Of a DNA stretch of 64,000 bases, positions 17,341 through 28,143 are shown in pieces. Source of the stretch: a bacterium (lineage in GTDB: Bacteria; Oederibacteriota; CAKKQC01); assembly GCA_919901855.1 (NCBI GenBank), contig CAKKQC010000022.1, positions 1 through 64,000 of the forward strand, given 5' to 3'. The notes under the pieces are model-generated. The model did no database searches. It had not been told where the DNA came from and saw only the letters and a program-made list of their open reading frames with translations. How positions within the stretch are numbered: the stretch's first letter is position 1; the number at the start of each line of letters is the position of its first letter. The position numbers and the translations under genes were made by a program.

Positions 17341-18599
17341 AGGCCGACCGGCCTGCCATTGTCGGGATCGGTGCGGGCGCGATCCAGCTCGGGCTCTGGG
17401 CCTACTATGCCCGTCGAACCGGGGCGAAGGTCACGATCGCGGAGGTGGACGCGGCCCGGGTGGCCGCGATCCGGAAGGCGGGCGGGGCCTACTGGATCAA
17501 CCTGGCCCGGTTCGATCGGGTCGAGCCGGTACAGGTTCGGCCGGTCGAGGTCCTGAACCCGCTCGTTCCGGCGGACCGGGTCCGGCTCGTGGCGGCCCTG
17601 CGGGGGGCCACCGACGTCGTGACCGCGGTGCCCTCGACCCGGGACTACGTGAAGGTGGCGGCGCTGCTCGCGGACGGGCTCGCGGATGGGGCGCGGCCGG
17701 TCACCGTCTATGCGTCCGAGAATGAGATCGGAGCGGCCCGCCGACTGGAACGCGCAGTCTTCCCGGGCGGGATCCCGCGGCGGGTCGGGTTCGCGGACAC
17801 CGTCATCGAGCGCATGGGGGGGCCGCATGTCGAGCCGAAGTTCCTCCGCCGAATCGGGCTTCGGACCATCGCGCCCGGGCTTCCGACGGCCCTGCTGGTC
17901 GAGGACTTCGACCGGATCGTGGTCGAGCGGGCGGGCATCCCGCGGGCGCCCGGGTACTCGACCATCTTTGGATCGTTCCTGGCCGTTCGCGACATCCGGC
18001 TCTACGAGGAACTCAAGCTCTACGGACACAACGCCGTGCACTTCATGCTCGGATGCCTGGCGCGGCTCAAGGGCTATGAGGTCATGTCGGACTTCAACGG
18101 CGACTCCGACTTCGGGCTTCTCGGCGTGGACGCCTTGCGCCATGAGACCGGCGGCTGGTTCCGGAAGCAGTACCGGAAGGGCGGCGATGTCGTGGCGACG
18201 GACGAGGGGTTCGAACGGTGGGCGGTCCAGCTCTCGCGGCGGATCGTGAACCCGTACCTGCACGACGCCGTGGATCGCGTGGTCCGGGACCCCGCGCGCA
18301 AGCTGGCATGGAATGACCGGATCATCGGGACGATGCGCCGGGCGATCAAGGCCGGGGTTGCGCCGAGGCGGTACGCGCTTGGCGTCGCCGCGGCCCTGCG
18401 GATCCTGCACCCCCGGGCGACCCGTGGGGCCGCGCTCGGCGAGCTCGCCGGGGGTTGGGACGACACCGTCCCCACCCGGGAGCGCCGCGCCGTCCTGGTC
18501 GCGGTCGCGGAAGCTTGGCCCCTCATCGCGCACTGGTTCCCGCGCCGCTCGCCGACCCTCGCGGCCCTCCCCGCCGTCCGGGACTACCTGCGCGCCTGA
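17337..18599 (+). CDS. Mannitol-dehydrogenase-family protein
   Basis: A 420-residue polyol-specific long-chain dehydrogenase. The N-terminal IVGIGAGAIQLGL is the NAD-binding loop, and KLYGHNAVHFM near residue 226 fits the family signature K-x4-N-x2-H that forms the active site. PARKLAWNDRIIGTMRRA near residues 320-337 matches the conserved C-terminal DPxRKLxxxDRLIG segment of mannitol-1-phosphate dehydrogenases. GTG at 17337 overlaps the previous stop (GTGA). It would oxidise a sugar alcohol or its phosphate to a ketose, feeding the isomerase-kinase-aldolase genes upstream. Confidence 0.78.
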   Translation: MKADRPAIVGIGAGAIQLGLWAYYARRTGAKVTIAEVDAARVAAIRKAGGAYWINLARFDRVEPVQVRPVEVLNPLVPADRVRLVAALRGATDVVTAVPSTRDYVKVAALLADGLADGARPVTVYASENEIGAARRLERAVFPGGIPRRVGFADTVIERMGGPHVEPKFLRRIGLRTIAPGLPTALLVEDFDRIVVERAGIPRAPGYSTIFGSFLAVRDIRLYEELKLYGHNAVHFMLGCLARLKGYEVMSDFNGDSDFGLLGVDALRHETGGWFRKQYRKGGDVVATDEGFERWAVQLSRRIVNPYLHDAVDRVVRDPARKLAWNDRIIGTMRRAIKAGVAPRRYALGVAAALRILHPRATRGAALGELAGGWDDTVPTRERRAVLVAVAEAWPLIAHWFPRRSPTLAALPAVRDYLRA

Positions 18600-18645
18600 G
18601 GCCCGCGACAACCCGGGAGTCTTCCCCCGGGTGAGCTCCCGGCAC

Positions 18646-18651
18646 TACAAT
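18646..18651 (+). promoter_or_regulatory. -10-like hexamer, leaderless uvrA promoter
   Basis: TACAAT at 18646-18651 ends 6 bases before the uvrA ATG at 18658. A weak -35 (TTCCCC at 18622-18627, spacing 18) may pair with it. No Shine-Dalgarno sequence is present before the ATG, in keeping with a leaderless message. Confidence 0.5.
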
Positions 18652-18657
18652 GGTCGG

Positions 18658-22439
<3,782 letters not shown>

Positions 22440-22462
22440 GTCGCGACTTGCGGCGAGGGCTC

Positions 22463-22813
22463 CTAGGCGAGCATCGCACGCATCGGCTGGAGCGTGCGGT
22501 TGAAGGGATTCAGGACGAGCCCGAGAACCTCGAGGGTCACGGCGCCGAGCAGGGCTTCATCGCCGGCCGTTCCCAGGATCACGGGCGAGTGTGCTTCGCC
22601 CTCGTGCAGGGAAATCAGGCACTCGGTGACCCCGCGCTCGATCGTGGTGCCGTCTGCGAGCGAGAACTTCATGGTCCGCTTCGGGCGCAGGCCGATGGCC
22701 TTCCACGCGCGCTCGGGCAGGAGCGAGTACGACGCCCCGCTGTCCACGAGAAACCGGAGGTGCCTGCGACCCTTCGGTCCTTTGATTTCTCCTTCGAGAT
22801 AGGTGAGGCCCAT
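22463..22813 (-). CDS. Retropepsin-like aspartic protease (clan AA)
   Basis: A 116-residue protein with the single-domain aspartic protease motif FLVDSGASYSLLP near residues 22-34, followed by the beta-rich FSLADGTTIERGV and the second hydrophobic-Gly region VILGTAGDEALLGAVTLEVLG. Such retropepsin-like bacterial proteins act as homodimers because each chain supplies one Asp. It has no signal peptide. It is the only minus-strand gene among the toxin-antitoxin genes and is the unit closest to the recombinase. Its target is unknown; a role in degrading an antitoxin or other partner is speculation. Confidence 0.75.
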   Translation of the reverse strand: MGLTYLEGEIKGPKGRRHLRFLVDSGASYSLLPERAWKAIGLRPKRTMKFSLADGTTIERGVTECLISLHEGEAHSPVILGTAGDEALLGAVTLEVLGLVLNPFNRTLQPMRAMLA

Positions 22814-22896
22814 GACAGTCCCATCCTATCCCGCCTCTCCGTCCAAGTGCAACGCCTGCCTGGCGCGCGTCGCCATCCCGATCTCCAGCACGCCTG

Positions 22897-22924
22897 CATG
22901 AACGCGCCCACCCCAGAGCCTGAG
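22897..22924 (+). repeat. Degenerate Xer-tail remnant
   Basis: CATGAACGCG...GAGCCTGAG followed at once by TTGACG aligns with the end of copy C (CATGTACGCG...GCGCCTGA followed by TTGACG). The resemblance is partial and the reading frame is not kept. It would mark the boundary between the protease unit and the first RHH-PIN unit. Confidence 0.35.
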
Positions 22925-22954
22925 TTGACGGGGGATCTCGTATGACGCTAACGT
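22925..22954 (+). promoter_or_regulatory. Promoter of first RHH-PIN unit
   Basis: TTGACG at 22925-22930 is a near-consensus -35; TAACGT at 22949-22954 (spacing 18) is the best-placed -10. The same TTGACG recurs at 24435-24440 before the second RHH-PIN unit, while the bases between are less conserved. AGAGGGAAAG before ATG 22971 serves as ribosome binding site. Confidence 0.5.
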
Positions 22955-22970
22955 ATGACAAGAGGGAAAG

Positions 22971-23246
22971 ATGACGATCAGCGTCCGTCTCGATGCCAGG
23001 ACCCAGTCGGTGCTCGACCGGCTTGCGCGGGAGCGCGGGTTGAGCCGTTCCCAGATCGTCCGGGAGTCCCTGGCGCGGTTCGGTGGGGAATCGGGGGCCG
23101 GGATCGCCCGGGAACCGGGCCAGCCGTACGAGCGGGTCAAGCACCTGATCGGTTGTGTCAACGGGCCGCCGGACTTGGCCTCCCGGGCCCAGGATCGCGT
23201 CCGGCAGGTCATCGCGGCCAGGAACCGTGTACGGCGTCCTCGCTGA
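22971..23246 (+). CDS. Ribbon-helix-helix antitoxin, copy 1
   Basis: A 91-residue protein with an N-terminal ribbon-helix-helix DNA-binding domain (strand [20 protein letters not shown], then helix [16 protein letters not shown]) and a basic C-terminal tail that should bind the toxin. It is the antitoxin and autorepressor of the PIN toxin that overlaps its 3' end by 20 bases. The protein is identical to that at 24480-24755, so the two antitoxins should cross-neutralise both toxins. Confidence 0.85.
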   Translation: MTISVRLDARTQSVLDRLARERGLSRSQIVRESLARFGGESGAGIAREPGQPYERVKHLIGCVNGPPDLASRAQDRVRQVIAARNRVRRPR

Positions 23247-23640
23247 CACCGGTCCGCTGGTCGCCCTGCTCAACCGGAACGACGACTTCCACAGTGCGTG
23301 CAAGGACGAGTTCCGGAGGATCGCGGACCCGCTACTGACCGTCTGGCCGGTCATCACCGAGGTGATGCATCTTCTTCCCGCCCGGTCCGCCGGGCGGGAT
23401 GCGCTGTGGGAGATGATGGCTGTCGGGGTCCTGCGAGTCGTCGCGCTGGACGACGGCGACATGCCGCGGATGCGTGAGATCATGCGCAAGTACGATGATC
23501 AGGACGTCGACTTGGCGGACGCAGCTCTCGTGCGGGTGGCGGAGCGGGAGGGCTTGGAGCGCATCTTCACGCTGGACCGGGATTTCACCGTGTACCGGAT
23601 CGGACGAACGGGCCGGTTCTCGATCATGCCGGCCGTATGA
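23227..23640 (+). CDS. PIN-domain toxin (VapC-like), intact copy
   Basis: A 137-residue ribonuclease toxin starting [16 protein letters not shown], with the first catalytic Asp in LADTG, a Glu in PVITEVMHLL, the Asp pair in DQDVDLADAALVRVAE and a final LDRDF near residue 122. The GTG start at 23227 overlaps the antitoxin gene by 20 bases. Compared with the second copy at 24736 the frame is intact, so this is the functional member. Its stop overlaps the YgiT gene (ATGA), so three genes are coupled. Confidence 0.85.
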   Translation: MYGVLADTGPLVALLNRNDDFHSACKDEFRRIADPLLTVWPVITEVMHLLPARSAGRDALWEMMAVGVLRVVALDDGDMPRMREIMRKYDDQDVDLADAALVRVAEREGLERIFTLDRDFTVYRIGRTGRFSIMPAV

Positions 23641-23864
23641 AATGCGCGGTGTGCAAGCATGGGGAAACCCGTCCAGGAATGACGACCGTCACTCTGGCCC
23701 GGGCGAGAGCGACGCTGGTCTTCAAGTCGGTCCCCGCACGTGTCTGCGCGAATTGCGGCGAGTCCTACGTGGACGAGGCTATTGCGACGAGATTGCTGGA
23801 GCAGGCCGAGAAGGCTGCGAAGGGCGGCGTTGAGGTGGCTATCCGGGCCTACGCGCCGGCCTGA
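23637..23864 (+). CDS. YgiT-type zinc-finger protein
   Basis: A 75-residue protein with two CxxC pairs: CAVCKHGETRPG at residues 3-6 and CANCGESYVD near residues 37-40, the MqsA/YgiT N-terminal zinc-finger arrangement. It lacks the C-terminal HTH of full-length MqsA. Proteins of this type normally sit next to a small DUF4258 or MqsR-like toxin; no such partner is seen here, and instead it overlaps the PIN toxin stop by 4 bases. It may be an extra antitoxin component or an orphan. Confidence 0.75.
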   Translation: MKCAVCKHGETRPGMTTVTLARARATLVFKSVPARVCANCGESYVDEAIATRLLEQAEKAAKGGVEVAIRAYAPA

Positions 23865-23868
23865 CGAT

Positions 23869-23931
23869 TATTCCCGCATTCTCACGAGTCGTCTGAAGCG
23901 CATCAACGCCAAGGCCCATCCGAGGGCGTGA
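23869..23931 (+). repeat. Xer 3'-end tail, copy B
   Basis: Encodes YSRILTSRLKRINAKAHPRA and a TGA stop, aligning over 20 residues with the recombinase end YTRITAKRLKRIYAKAHPRA and keeping the catalytic Tyr codon position. It lies directly after the YgiT gene with no recombinase gene before it, and HicB starts 5 bases later. Confidence 0.75.
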
Positions 23932-23935
23932 TACC

Positions 23936-24169
23936 ATGAAGGTGATGGAGCATTCGCTGAAGATTACTGTGACGCTGGAGCCCGGCGAGGACGGGTACAT
24001 CGTCGCCGAGTGCCCCGCGATTCCCGGGTGCGTGTCCCAGGGCAAGACCAAGGATGAAGCGCTCGCCAACATTCGGGAAGCGATCATGGCCTGCCTGGAA
24101 GTGCGTGCCGAGCAGAAGCTCCCGCTCACTGTCGAAACACGGGAAATCGAGATCCCGCTCGCCGCCTAG
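23936..24169 (+). CDS. hicB: HicB antitoxin
   Basis: A 77-residue HicB-fold protein: the partial RNase H-like domain with GYIVAECPAIPGCVSQGKT and DEALANIREAIMACLE is typical of short HicB antitoxins without a DNA-binding tail. ATG at 23936 begins MKVMEHSLKITV; an ATG three codons later is also possible. It directly precedes hicA, with its stop adjacent to the TTG start. The whole pair fits between Xer tails B and C. Confidence 0.88.
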   Translation: MKVMEHSLKITVTLEPGEDGYIVAECPAIPGCVSQGKTKDEALANIREAIMACLEVRAEQKLPLTVETREIEIPLAA

Positions 24170-24391
24170 TTGTCCAGCCTCCCGGTTGTCTCCGGCCGCG
24201 ACGCCCGCAAGGCATTCGAGAAGTTGGGTTGGCAGTTCGCCCGGCAAGTCGGCAGTCACATGATCCTCACCAAACCGGGCTCATGGGCGTCCCTGTCCGT
24301 GCCCGACCATCGGGAGCTGGATCGAGGGACCCTTCGGAAGCTCATTCGTCTCGCCGGGATCACGGTCGACGAATTCGTGGCGAATCTCTAG
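24170..24391 (+). CDS. hicA: HicA toxin
   Basis: A 73-residue mRNA interferase of the HicA family with a double-stranded-RNA-binding-like fold. Seen are LPVVSGRDARKAFEKLGW, the catalytic His in QVGSHMIL and SVPDHRELDRGTLRKLIRLAGI. The start is TTG at 24170, immediately after the hicB stop. The last bases and the stop overlap the beginning of Xer tail C, which suggests that the boundary of the unit was formed by joining to that tail. Confidence 0.88.
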   Translation: MSSLPVVSGRDARKAFEKLGWQFARQVGSHMILTKPGSWASLSVPDHRELDRGTLRKLIRLAGITVDEFVANL

Positions 24392-24434
24392 GCGTCTGGC
24401 GCACATGTACGCGAAGGCTCGCCCCCGCGCCTGA
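24390..24434 (+). repeat. Xer 3'-end tail, copy C (diverged)
   Basis: Encodes RRLAHMYAKARPRA and TGA, like the recombinase end KRLKRIYAKAHPRA. DNA identity is lower than in copies B and D, so it may derive from a different recombinase allele. The TTGACG promoter element of the next unit follows the TGA with no gap. Confidence 0.6.
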
Positions 24435-25140
24435 TTGACGGGAATCTCGCGTGAAGCTAGCGTATGACAAGAGGGGAAGATGACGATCAGCGTTCGCCTC
24501 GATGCCAGGACCCAGTCGGTGCTCGACCGGCTTGCGCGGGAGCGCGGGTTGAGCCGTTCCCAGATCGTCCGGGAGTCCCTGGCGCGGTTCGGTGGGGAAT
24601 CGGGGGCCGGGATCGCCCGGGAACCGGGCCAGCCGTACGAGCGGGTCAAGCACCTGATCGGTTGTGTCAACGGGCCGCCGGACTTGGCCTCCCGGGCCCA
24701 GGATCGCGTCCGGCAGGTCATCGCGGCCAGGAACCGTGTACGGCGTCCTCGCTGACACCGGTCCGCTGGTCGCCCTGCTCAACCGGAACGACGATTTCCA
24801 TGGAGCGTGCAAGGACGAGTTCAGGCGGCTTGCGGACCCGCTCCTGACAGTCTGGCCGGTCATCACCGAGGCGATGCACCTGCTTCCCCCCCCTGTCCCC
24901 GGGACGGGATGCGCTGTGGGAGATGATGGCGGCCGGAGTCCTTCGAGTCGTCGCGCTGGACGATGGCGACATGCCGCGGATGCGCGAGATCATGCGCAAG
25001 TACGATGATCAGGGCGTCGACCTGGCGGACGCAGCTCTCGTGCGGGTGGCGGAGCGGGAGAGCCTGGAGCGCATCTTCACGCTGGATCGGGACTTCACCG
25101 TGTACCGGATTGGCCGGACGGGCCGGTTCTCGATCATGCC
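24435..25140 (+). repeat. Duplicated RHH-PIN unit, copy 2
   Basis: Second copy of the unit at 22925-23640, starting with TTGACG at the base after Xer tail C. The antitoxin half is nearly identical to copy 1; the toxin half carries a one-base insertion at a run of eight C (24886-24893). Confidence 0.9.
24480..24755 (+). CDS. Ribbon-helix-helix antitoxin, copy 2
   Basis: A 91-residue ribbon-helix-helix protein identical in sequence to the one at 22971-23246. It keeps a good ribosome binding site (AGAGGGGAAG) and the TTGACG promoter element, so it is probably expressed even though its own toxin is frameshifted. It could act as an extra source of antitoxin for copy 1. Confidence 0.85.
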   Translation: MTISVRLDARTQSVLDRLARERGLSRSQIVRESLARFGGESGAGIAREPGQPYERVKHLIGCVNGPPDLASRAQDRVRQVIAARNRVRRPR

Positions 25141-25156
25141 GGCCATCGGGCGCTAG
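24736..25156 (+). pseudogene. PIN-domain toxin, frameshifted copy
   Basis: Compared with the intact toxin at 23227, this copy begins identically ([16 protein letters not shown]) but shifts frame after MHLLPP at a run of eight C (24886-24893); the segment between cac and gggag is 43 bases rather than 42. The rest ([16 protein letters not shown] to LDRDFTVYRIGRTGRFS) is intact in the next frame and ends at 25156. It is a pseudogene unless the C run varies in length between cells or the insertion is an assembly error. Confidence 0.8.
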
Positions 25157-25168
25157 GGGCCGTCCGTT

Positions 25169-25210
25169 CGGTTCAATCGCATCTGCGCGAAAGCCCATCC
25201 GAGGGCGTGA
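25169..25210 (+). repeat. Xer 3'-end tail, copy D
   Basis: Encodes RFNRICAKAHPRA and TGA. AAAGCCCATCCGAGGGCGT is identical to the end of the recombinase gene. It closes the toxin-antitoxin region; upstream of it the sequence no longer matches the recombinase. Confidence 0.75.
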
Positions 25211-25231
25211 GGCGGGGCAGGACAGAAGTGG

Positions 25232-26053
25232 CTATAGCGTGAAGTTGAGCCCGAGGCGGGCATGCCAGCCGGAGAGCGAGATGTCCACAGGGGAACGAAA
25301 CCGATCGGCGAGAACTTCCCCCCGCATGTACTCATCGAATCCGTCGAGATTGACGTCGGATTCATTGGTGAAGCCCAGGCTGGCGGGTGCGGCGAGCAGG
25401 TACCCCACTTCGATCCCGATACTGCACCAGGAGAAGAGACGGCGGCCTATCGACCCGCAGAGATCGAGGGTGGAGGCAACGCCCACGAGCGGATCGTGTT
25501 CCCAGTAGTGGACGGCACCGCCGGGGCCGGTGAATTGGCGATCGACGGCTAGATTCGCGTGGATGAGCGTCAGGCCCGCGGAACTCTCCGCCCGCAAGAT
25601 CCATCCATGCGGGGTGTCGATCTCAGTCCACAAGCCGACAAGCACAGGGACGCCCGTGACGTCGAGATTCCACCTCTGTTCGAGCGATTCCCCAGCCGTG
25701 CCCTTCATGGTGATCCTCGAGTGGGACTCGAAGCCAAGCACCTCGAGCGTGCCGCTCCACCCCCAGCGTTCGCCTGTGCGGTGACGCATCGAAAAGCCGA
25801 CGGACGGGATCCCGAAGGTCAGGGCAGATGTGTGGACCATGGACGCGGAGGTGGCTCCATAGGCGGTCCTGAATCGCGAAAACTCGGCATCCGCCATGTC
25901 GTGAAGAGAGTCGAGTACGCCGCCCGGCCGTATGCCGAGAGCGCCCGCGTTCACGGCGAGCGCCCAATCCCCGGGCGTGGCACGGCAGATGCCGCTGACC
26001 GTCAGGCACATGGCGGCGAGAGTGGATATCCGCAGACACTTCGACCTGGCCAT
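25232..26053 (-). CDS. Exported protein of unknown function, possible outer-membrane beta-barrel
   Basis: I do not recognise this 273-residue protein. With ATG at 26053 it begins with a signal peptide (MARSKCLRISTLAAMCLTVSG), followed by alternating polar/hydrophobic stretches rich in aromatic and Gly residues (WGWSGTLEVLGFES, GWILRAESSAGLTLIHANL) and ends LNFTL. Aromatic residues near the C-terminus and strand-like periodicity point to an outer-membrane barrel. Its GC content looks lower than that of the surrounding housekeeping genes, like the toxin-antitoxin region beside it, so it may be part of the acquired segment. A longer start at 26116 is possible but would bury the signal peptide. 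Confidence 0.6.
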   Translation of the reverse strand: MARSKCLRISTLAAMCLTVSGICRATPGDWALAVNAGALGIRPGGVLDSLHDMADAEFSRFRTAYGATSASMVHTSALTFGIPSVGFSMRHRTGERWGWSGTLEVLGFESHSRITMKGTAGESLEQRWNLDVTGVPVLVGLWTEIDTPHGWILRAESSAGLTLIHANLAVDRQFTGPGGAVHYWEHDPLVGVASTLDLCGSIGRRLFSWCSIGIEVGYLLAAPASLGFTNESDVNLDGFDEYMRGEVLADRFRSPVDISLSGWHARLGLNFTL

Positions 26054-26202
26054 TGCGCTTGCTGCCGCGGAGTACAACGGTTCCGCCATTTCCTTCCAGT
26101 CCCTACGCTCATGCATGACGACGAGATTCTAGCATTGAAAGGCGGGGGATGGCCCGGGCGGCCATGCGCAATGCGGCGGATTCGCGATAGGATACGAAAG
26201 AT

Positions 26203-27060
26203 ATGAAACACGCGATCGCGAAGGCGGACACGCTCCTCGAAGCCCTGCCGTACCTGCGGCAGTTCCGGGGTGCGACGTTCGTCATCAAGTACGGGGGCTC
26301 CATCCAGGACACGCCGGGGGGCGAGGAGAGCGTGGTCGAGGACCTGCTCTTCCTGCATTCCGTCGGGATCTGGCCCGTGGTCGTCCACGGCGGCGGCAAG
26401 GAGATCAGCGAGGCCCAGAAGCAGGCGGGGCTCGCGCCCCGGTTCGTCCAGGGGCTGCGGGTTACCGACGACCGGACGATGGCGCTCACGGACCGGATCC
26501 TGGGCCGGATCAACGCCCGCATCGTGGCCAAGCTGGGGAAGTTCGGCGACGACGGGGCCGGGTTCTCGGGCAAGAAGGGCGCCGTACTCATCGCCCGGAA
26601 GAGGCGGCTCACGGGCGTTCACGCGAAAGAGGACCTCGGCCACGTGGGCGAGGTCGTGTCGTTCAACATGAAGCCCCTACTCCGGGCCAGGAACCGGGTG
26701 CCCATCTTCTCGTCCGTCGCGGTCGGGAAGAGCGGCGAGCTCTACAACGTCAACGCCGACGACGTGGCGGCGGCGCTGGCCGGGAAGCTCCGGGCGGCCA
26801 AGCTCGTTCTCATGACCGACGTGGCCGGGATCCAGGACGGCGCCGGCAACCTGCTCTCGTCGCTGACCCCGGCGAAGGCACGGGCGCTCATCGGGAGCGG
26901 CGTGATCTCGCGGGGCATGATCCCGAAGGTCCGCGCCTGCCTGAACGCGCTCTCGCAGGGCGTAGGCAAGGCCCACATCATCGACGGACGGCTCCGGCAT
27001 TCGGTGCTGCTCGAGATATTCACCCTGAAAGGGGTCGGGACCGAGATAGTCAAGTCCTGA
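26203..27060 (+). CDS. argB: Acetylglutamate kinase
   Basis: The second enzyme of arginine biosynthesis, phosphorylating N-acetylglutamate. The 285-residue amino-acid-kinase fold shows FVIKYGGSIQ near residue 27, VVHGGGKEISE near residue 63, VNADDVAAALAGKLRAAKL and LMTDVAGI, and ends with IIDGRLRHSVLLEIFT. The N-terminal helix (KADTLLEALPYLRQ) is the type found in arginine-sensitive hexameric enzymes, so feedback inhibition is possible. No other arg genes are nearby; it heads the riboflavin run, with its stop overlapping ribD (TGATG). Confidence 0.95.
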   Translation: MKHAIAKADTLLEALPYLRQFRGATFVIKYGGSIQDTPGGEESVVEDLLFLHSVGIWPVVVHGGGKEISEAQKQAGLAPRFVQGLRVTDDRTMALTDRILGRINARIVAKLGKFGDDGAGFSGKKGAVLIARKRRLTGVHAKEDLGHVGEVVSFNMKPLLRARNRVPIFSSVAVGKSGELYNVNADDVAAALAGKLRAAKLVLMTDVAGIQDGAGNLLSSLTPAKARALIGSGVISRGMIPKVRACLNALSQGVGKAHIIDGRLRHSVLLEIFTLKGVGTEIVKS

Positions 27061-28139
27061 TGGCAATTGCCGAACGTTTCATGTTGAGAGCCCTCGCGCT
27101 CGCCGAGCGTGGCCGGGGCTACACGGGGACGAATCCCCTCGTCGGGGCCGTCGTCGTCCACGGTAGCCGCGTCGTGGGCGAAGGATGGCACGTCCGGTAT
27201 GGCGGGCCGCACGCCGAGGCCGTGGCGCTGGCGTCCGCCGGAGACCGCGCCCGCGGCGCAACCTTGTACGTCACTCTCGAGCCGTGCAGCCGGATGGGCA
27301 AGATGCCGCCGTGCACGCGCATGGTCATCCAGTCAGGCATCCGGCGGGTGGTCGTGGCGCTTCGGGACCCTCTCGAGCGGGGTCGGGGGTTGGCCGAGCT
27401 CCGGCGACACGGCATCCAGGCGAAGGCGGGCGTGCTCGAGCGGCAGGCGCGGGCCCAGAACCACGAGTGGTTCGTGCGGCTCCGGACCCGGCGGCCCTAC
27501 GTGATCCTCAAGCTCGCGACCACGCTCGACGGCCGGATCGCGGACGCGCGGCGGCGGTCGAAGTGGATCACGTCGCCGGCGGCCCGGAACTGGACCCGGC
27601 AACTGCGGCGGCGCGTGGATGCGGTCATGGTCGGCGCCGGTACCGCGATCGCGGACGATCCGCGGCTCACGGCGCCGGGCCGGACGGACGGCCCGATCCG
27701 GATCGTCGTGGACGGCCGGGCCCGGCTCGGGCTGAAGGCCCGTCTCCTGCGGGGCGGCAACGCGATCATGGTCGTGTCGGCGAAGGCGCCGCGGGCCCGC
27801 GTGGGCTCGCTGCGGGCCGCAGGGGCCCGGATCGTGACCGTGGCCGGGCGCGGGGCGCGGATGCCGTTGCGGGCCGTCCTTAAGGCTCTCTATGCTGAGG
27901 GCGTGGGCTCCATCGTGTGCGAGGGCGGTGCGGACCTGGCGGGCGGGCTCGTGGCGGGCCGGCTCGTGGATCGCGCCGTGATCGTGCTCGCCCCCCGGCT
28001 GCTCGGCGGGCGCGGCTCCCTGCCCTCGATCCTGGGGCCCGATTCCCCGCTCGCTCGCGCCCTCTCGCTCGGCCCTGTCCGCGTCCACCGGGTGGGCCCG
28101 GACGTGATCGTGGACGGCGACGTGCCGGGTCGGAACTAG
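27060..28139 (+). CDS. ribD: Bifunctional riboflavin deaminase/reductase
   Basis: A 359-residue fusion for steps 2 and 3 of riboflavin synthesis. The N-terminal deaminase has NPLVGAVVV, the zinc motif GPHAEAVAL and EPCSRMGKMPPC. The C-terminal reductase begins around RPYVILKLATTLDGRIA and contains WITSPAARNWTRQLR, GAGTAIADDPRLT and CEGGADLAGGL. ATG at 27060 overlaps the argB stop. ribE follows 4 bases after its stop. Confidence 0.95.
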   Translation: MAIAERFMLRALALAERGRGYTGTNPLVGAVVVHGSRVVGEGWHVRYGGPHAEAVALASAGDRARGATLYVTLEPCSRMGKMPPCTRMVIQSGIRRVVVALRDPLERGRGLAELRRHGIQAKAGVLERQARAQNHEWFVRLRTRRPYVILKLATTLDGRIADARRRSKWITSPAARNWTRQLRRRVDAVMVGAGTAIADDPRLTAPGRTDGPIRIVVDGRARLGLKARLLRGGNAIMVVSAKAPRARVGSLRAAGARIVTVAGRGARMPLRAVLKALYAEGVGSIVCEGGADLAGGLVAGRLVDRAVIVLAPRLLGGRGSLPSILGPDSPLARALSLGPVRVHRVGPDVIVDGDVPGRN

Positions 28140-28143
28140 CCCC

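Larger units (their letters stand above)
22925..23640 (+). repeat. Duplicated RHH-PIN unit, copy 1
   Basis: This stretch is repeated at 24435-25140. The antitoxin part is almost identical in DNA and fully identical in protein; the toxin part has diverged by scattered substitutions and one indel. It is a direct repeat with an offset of about 1,509 bases. Confidence 0.9.

Noticed and set aside
22440-25231. CRISPR array or classical integron attC sites
   Set aside because: Repeats are not regularly spaced, there are no spacers, and the repeated segment is the coding end of the recombinase rather than an attC-like imperfect palindrome; no IntI-specific insert was recognised in the recombinase.
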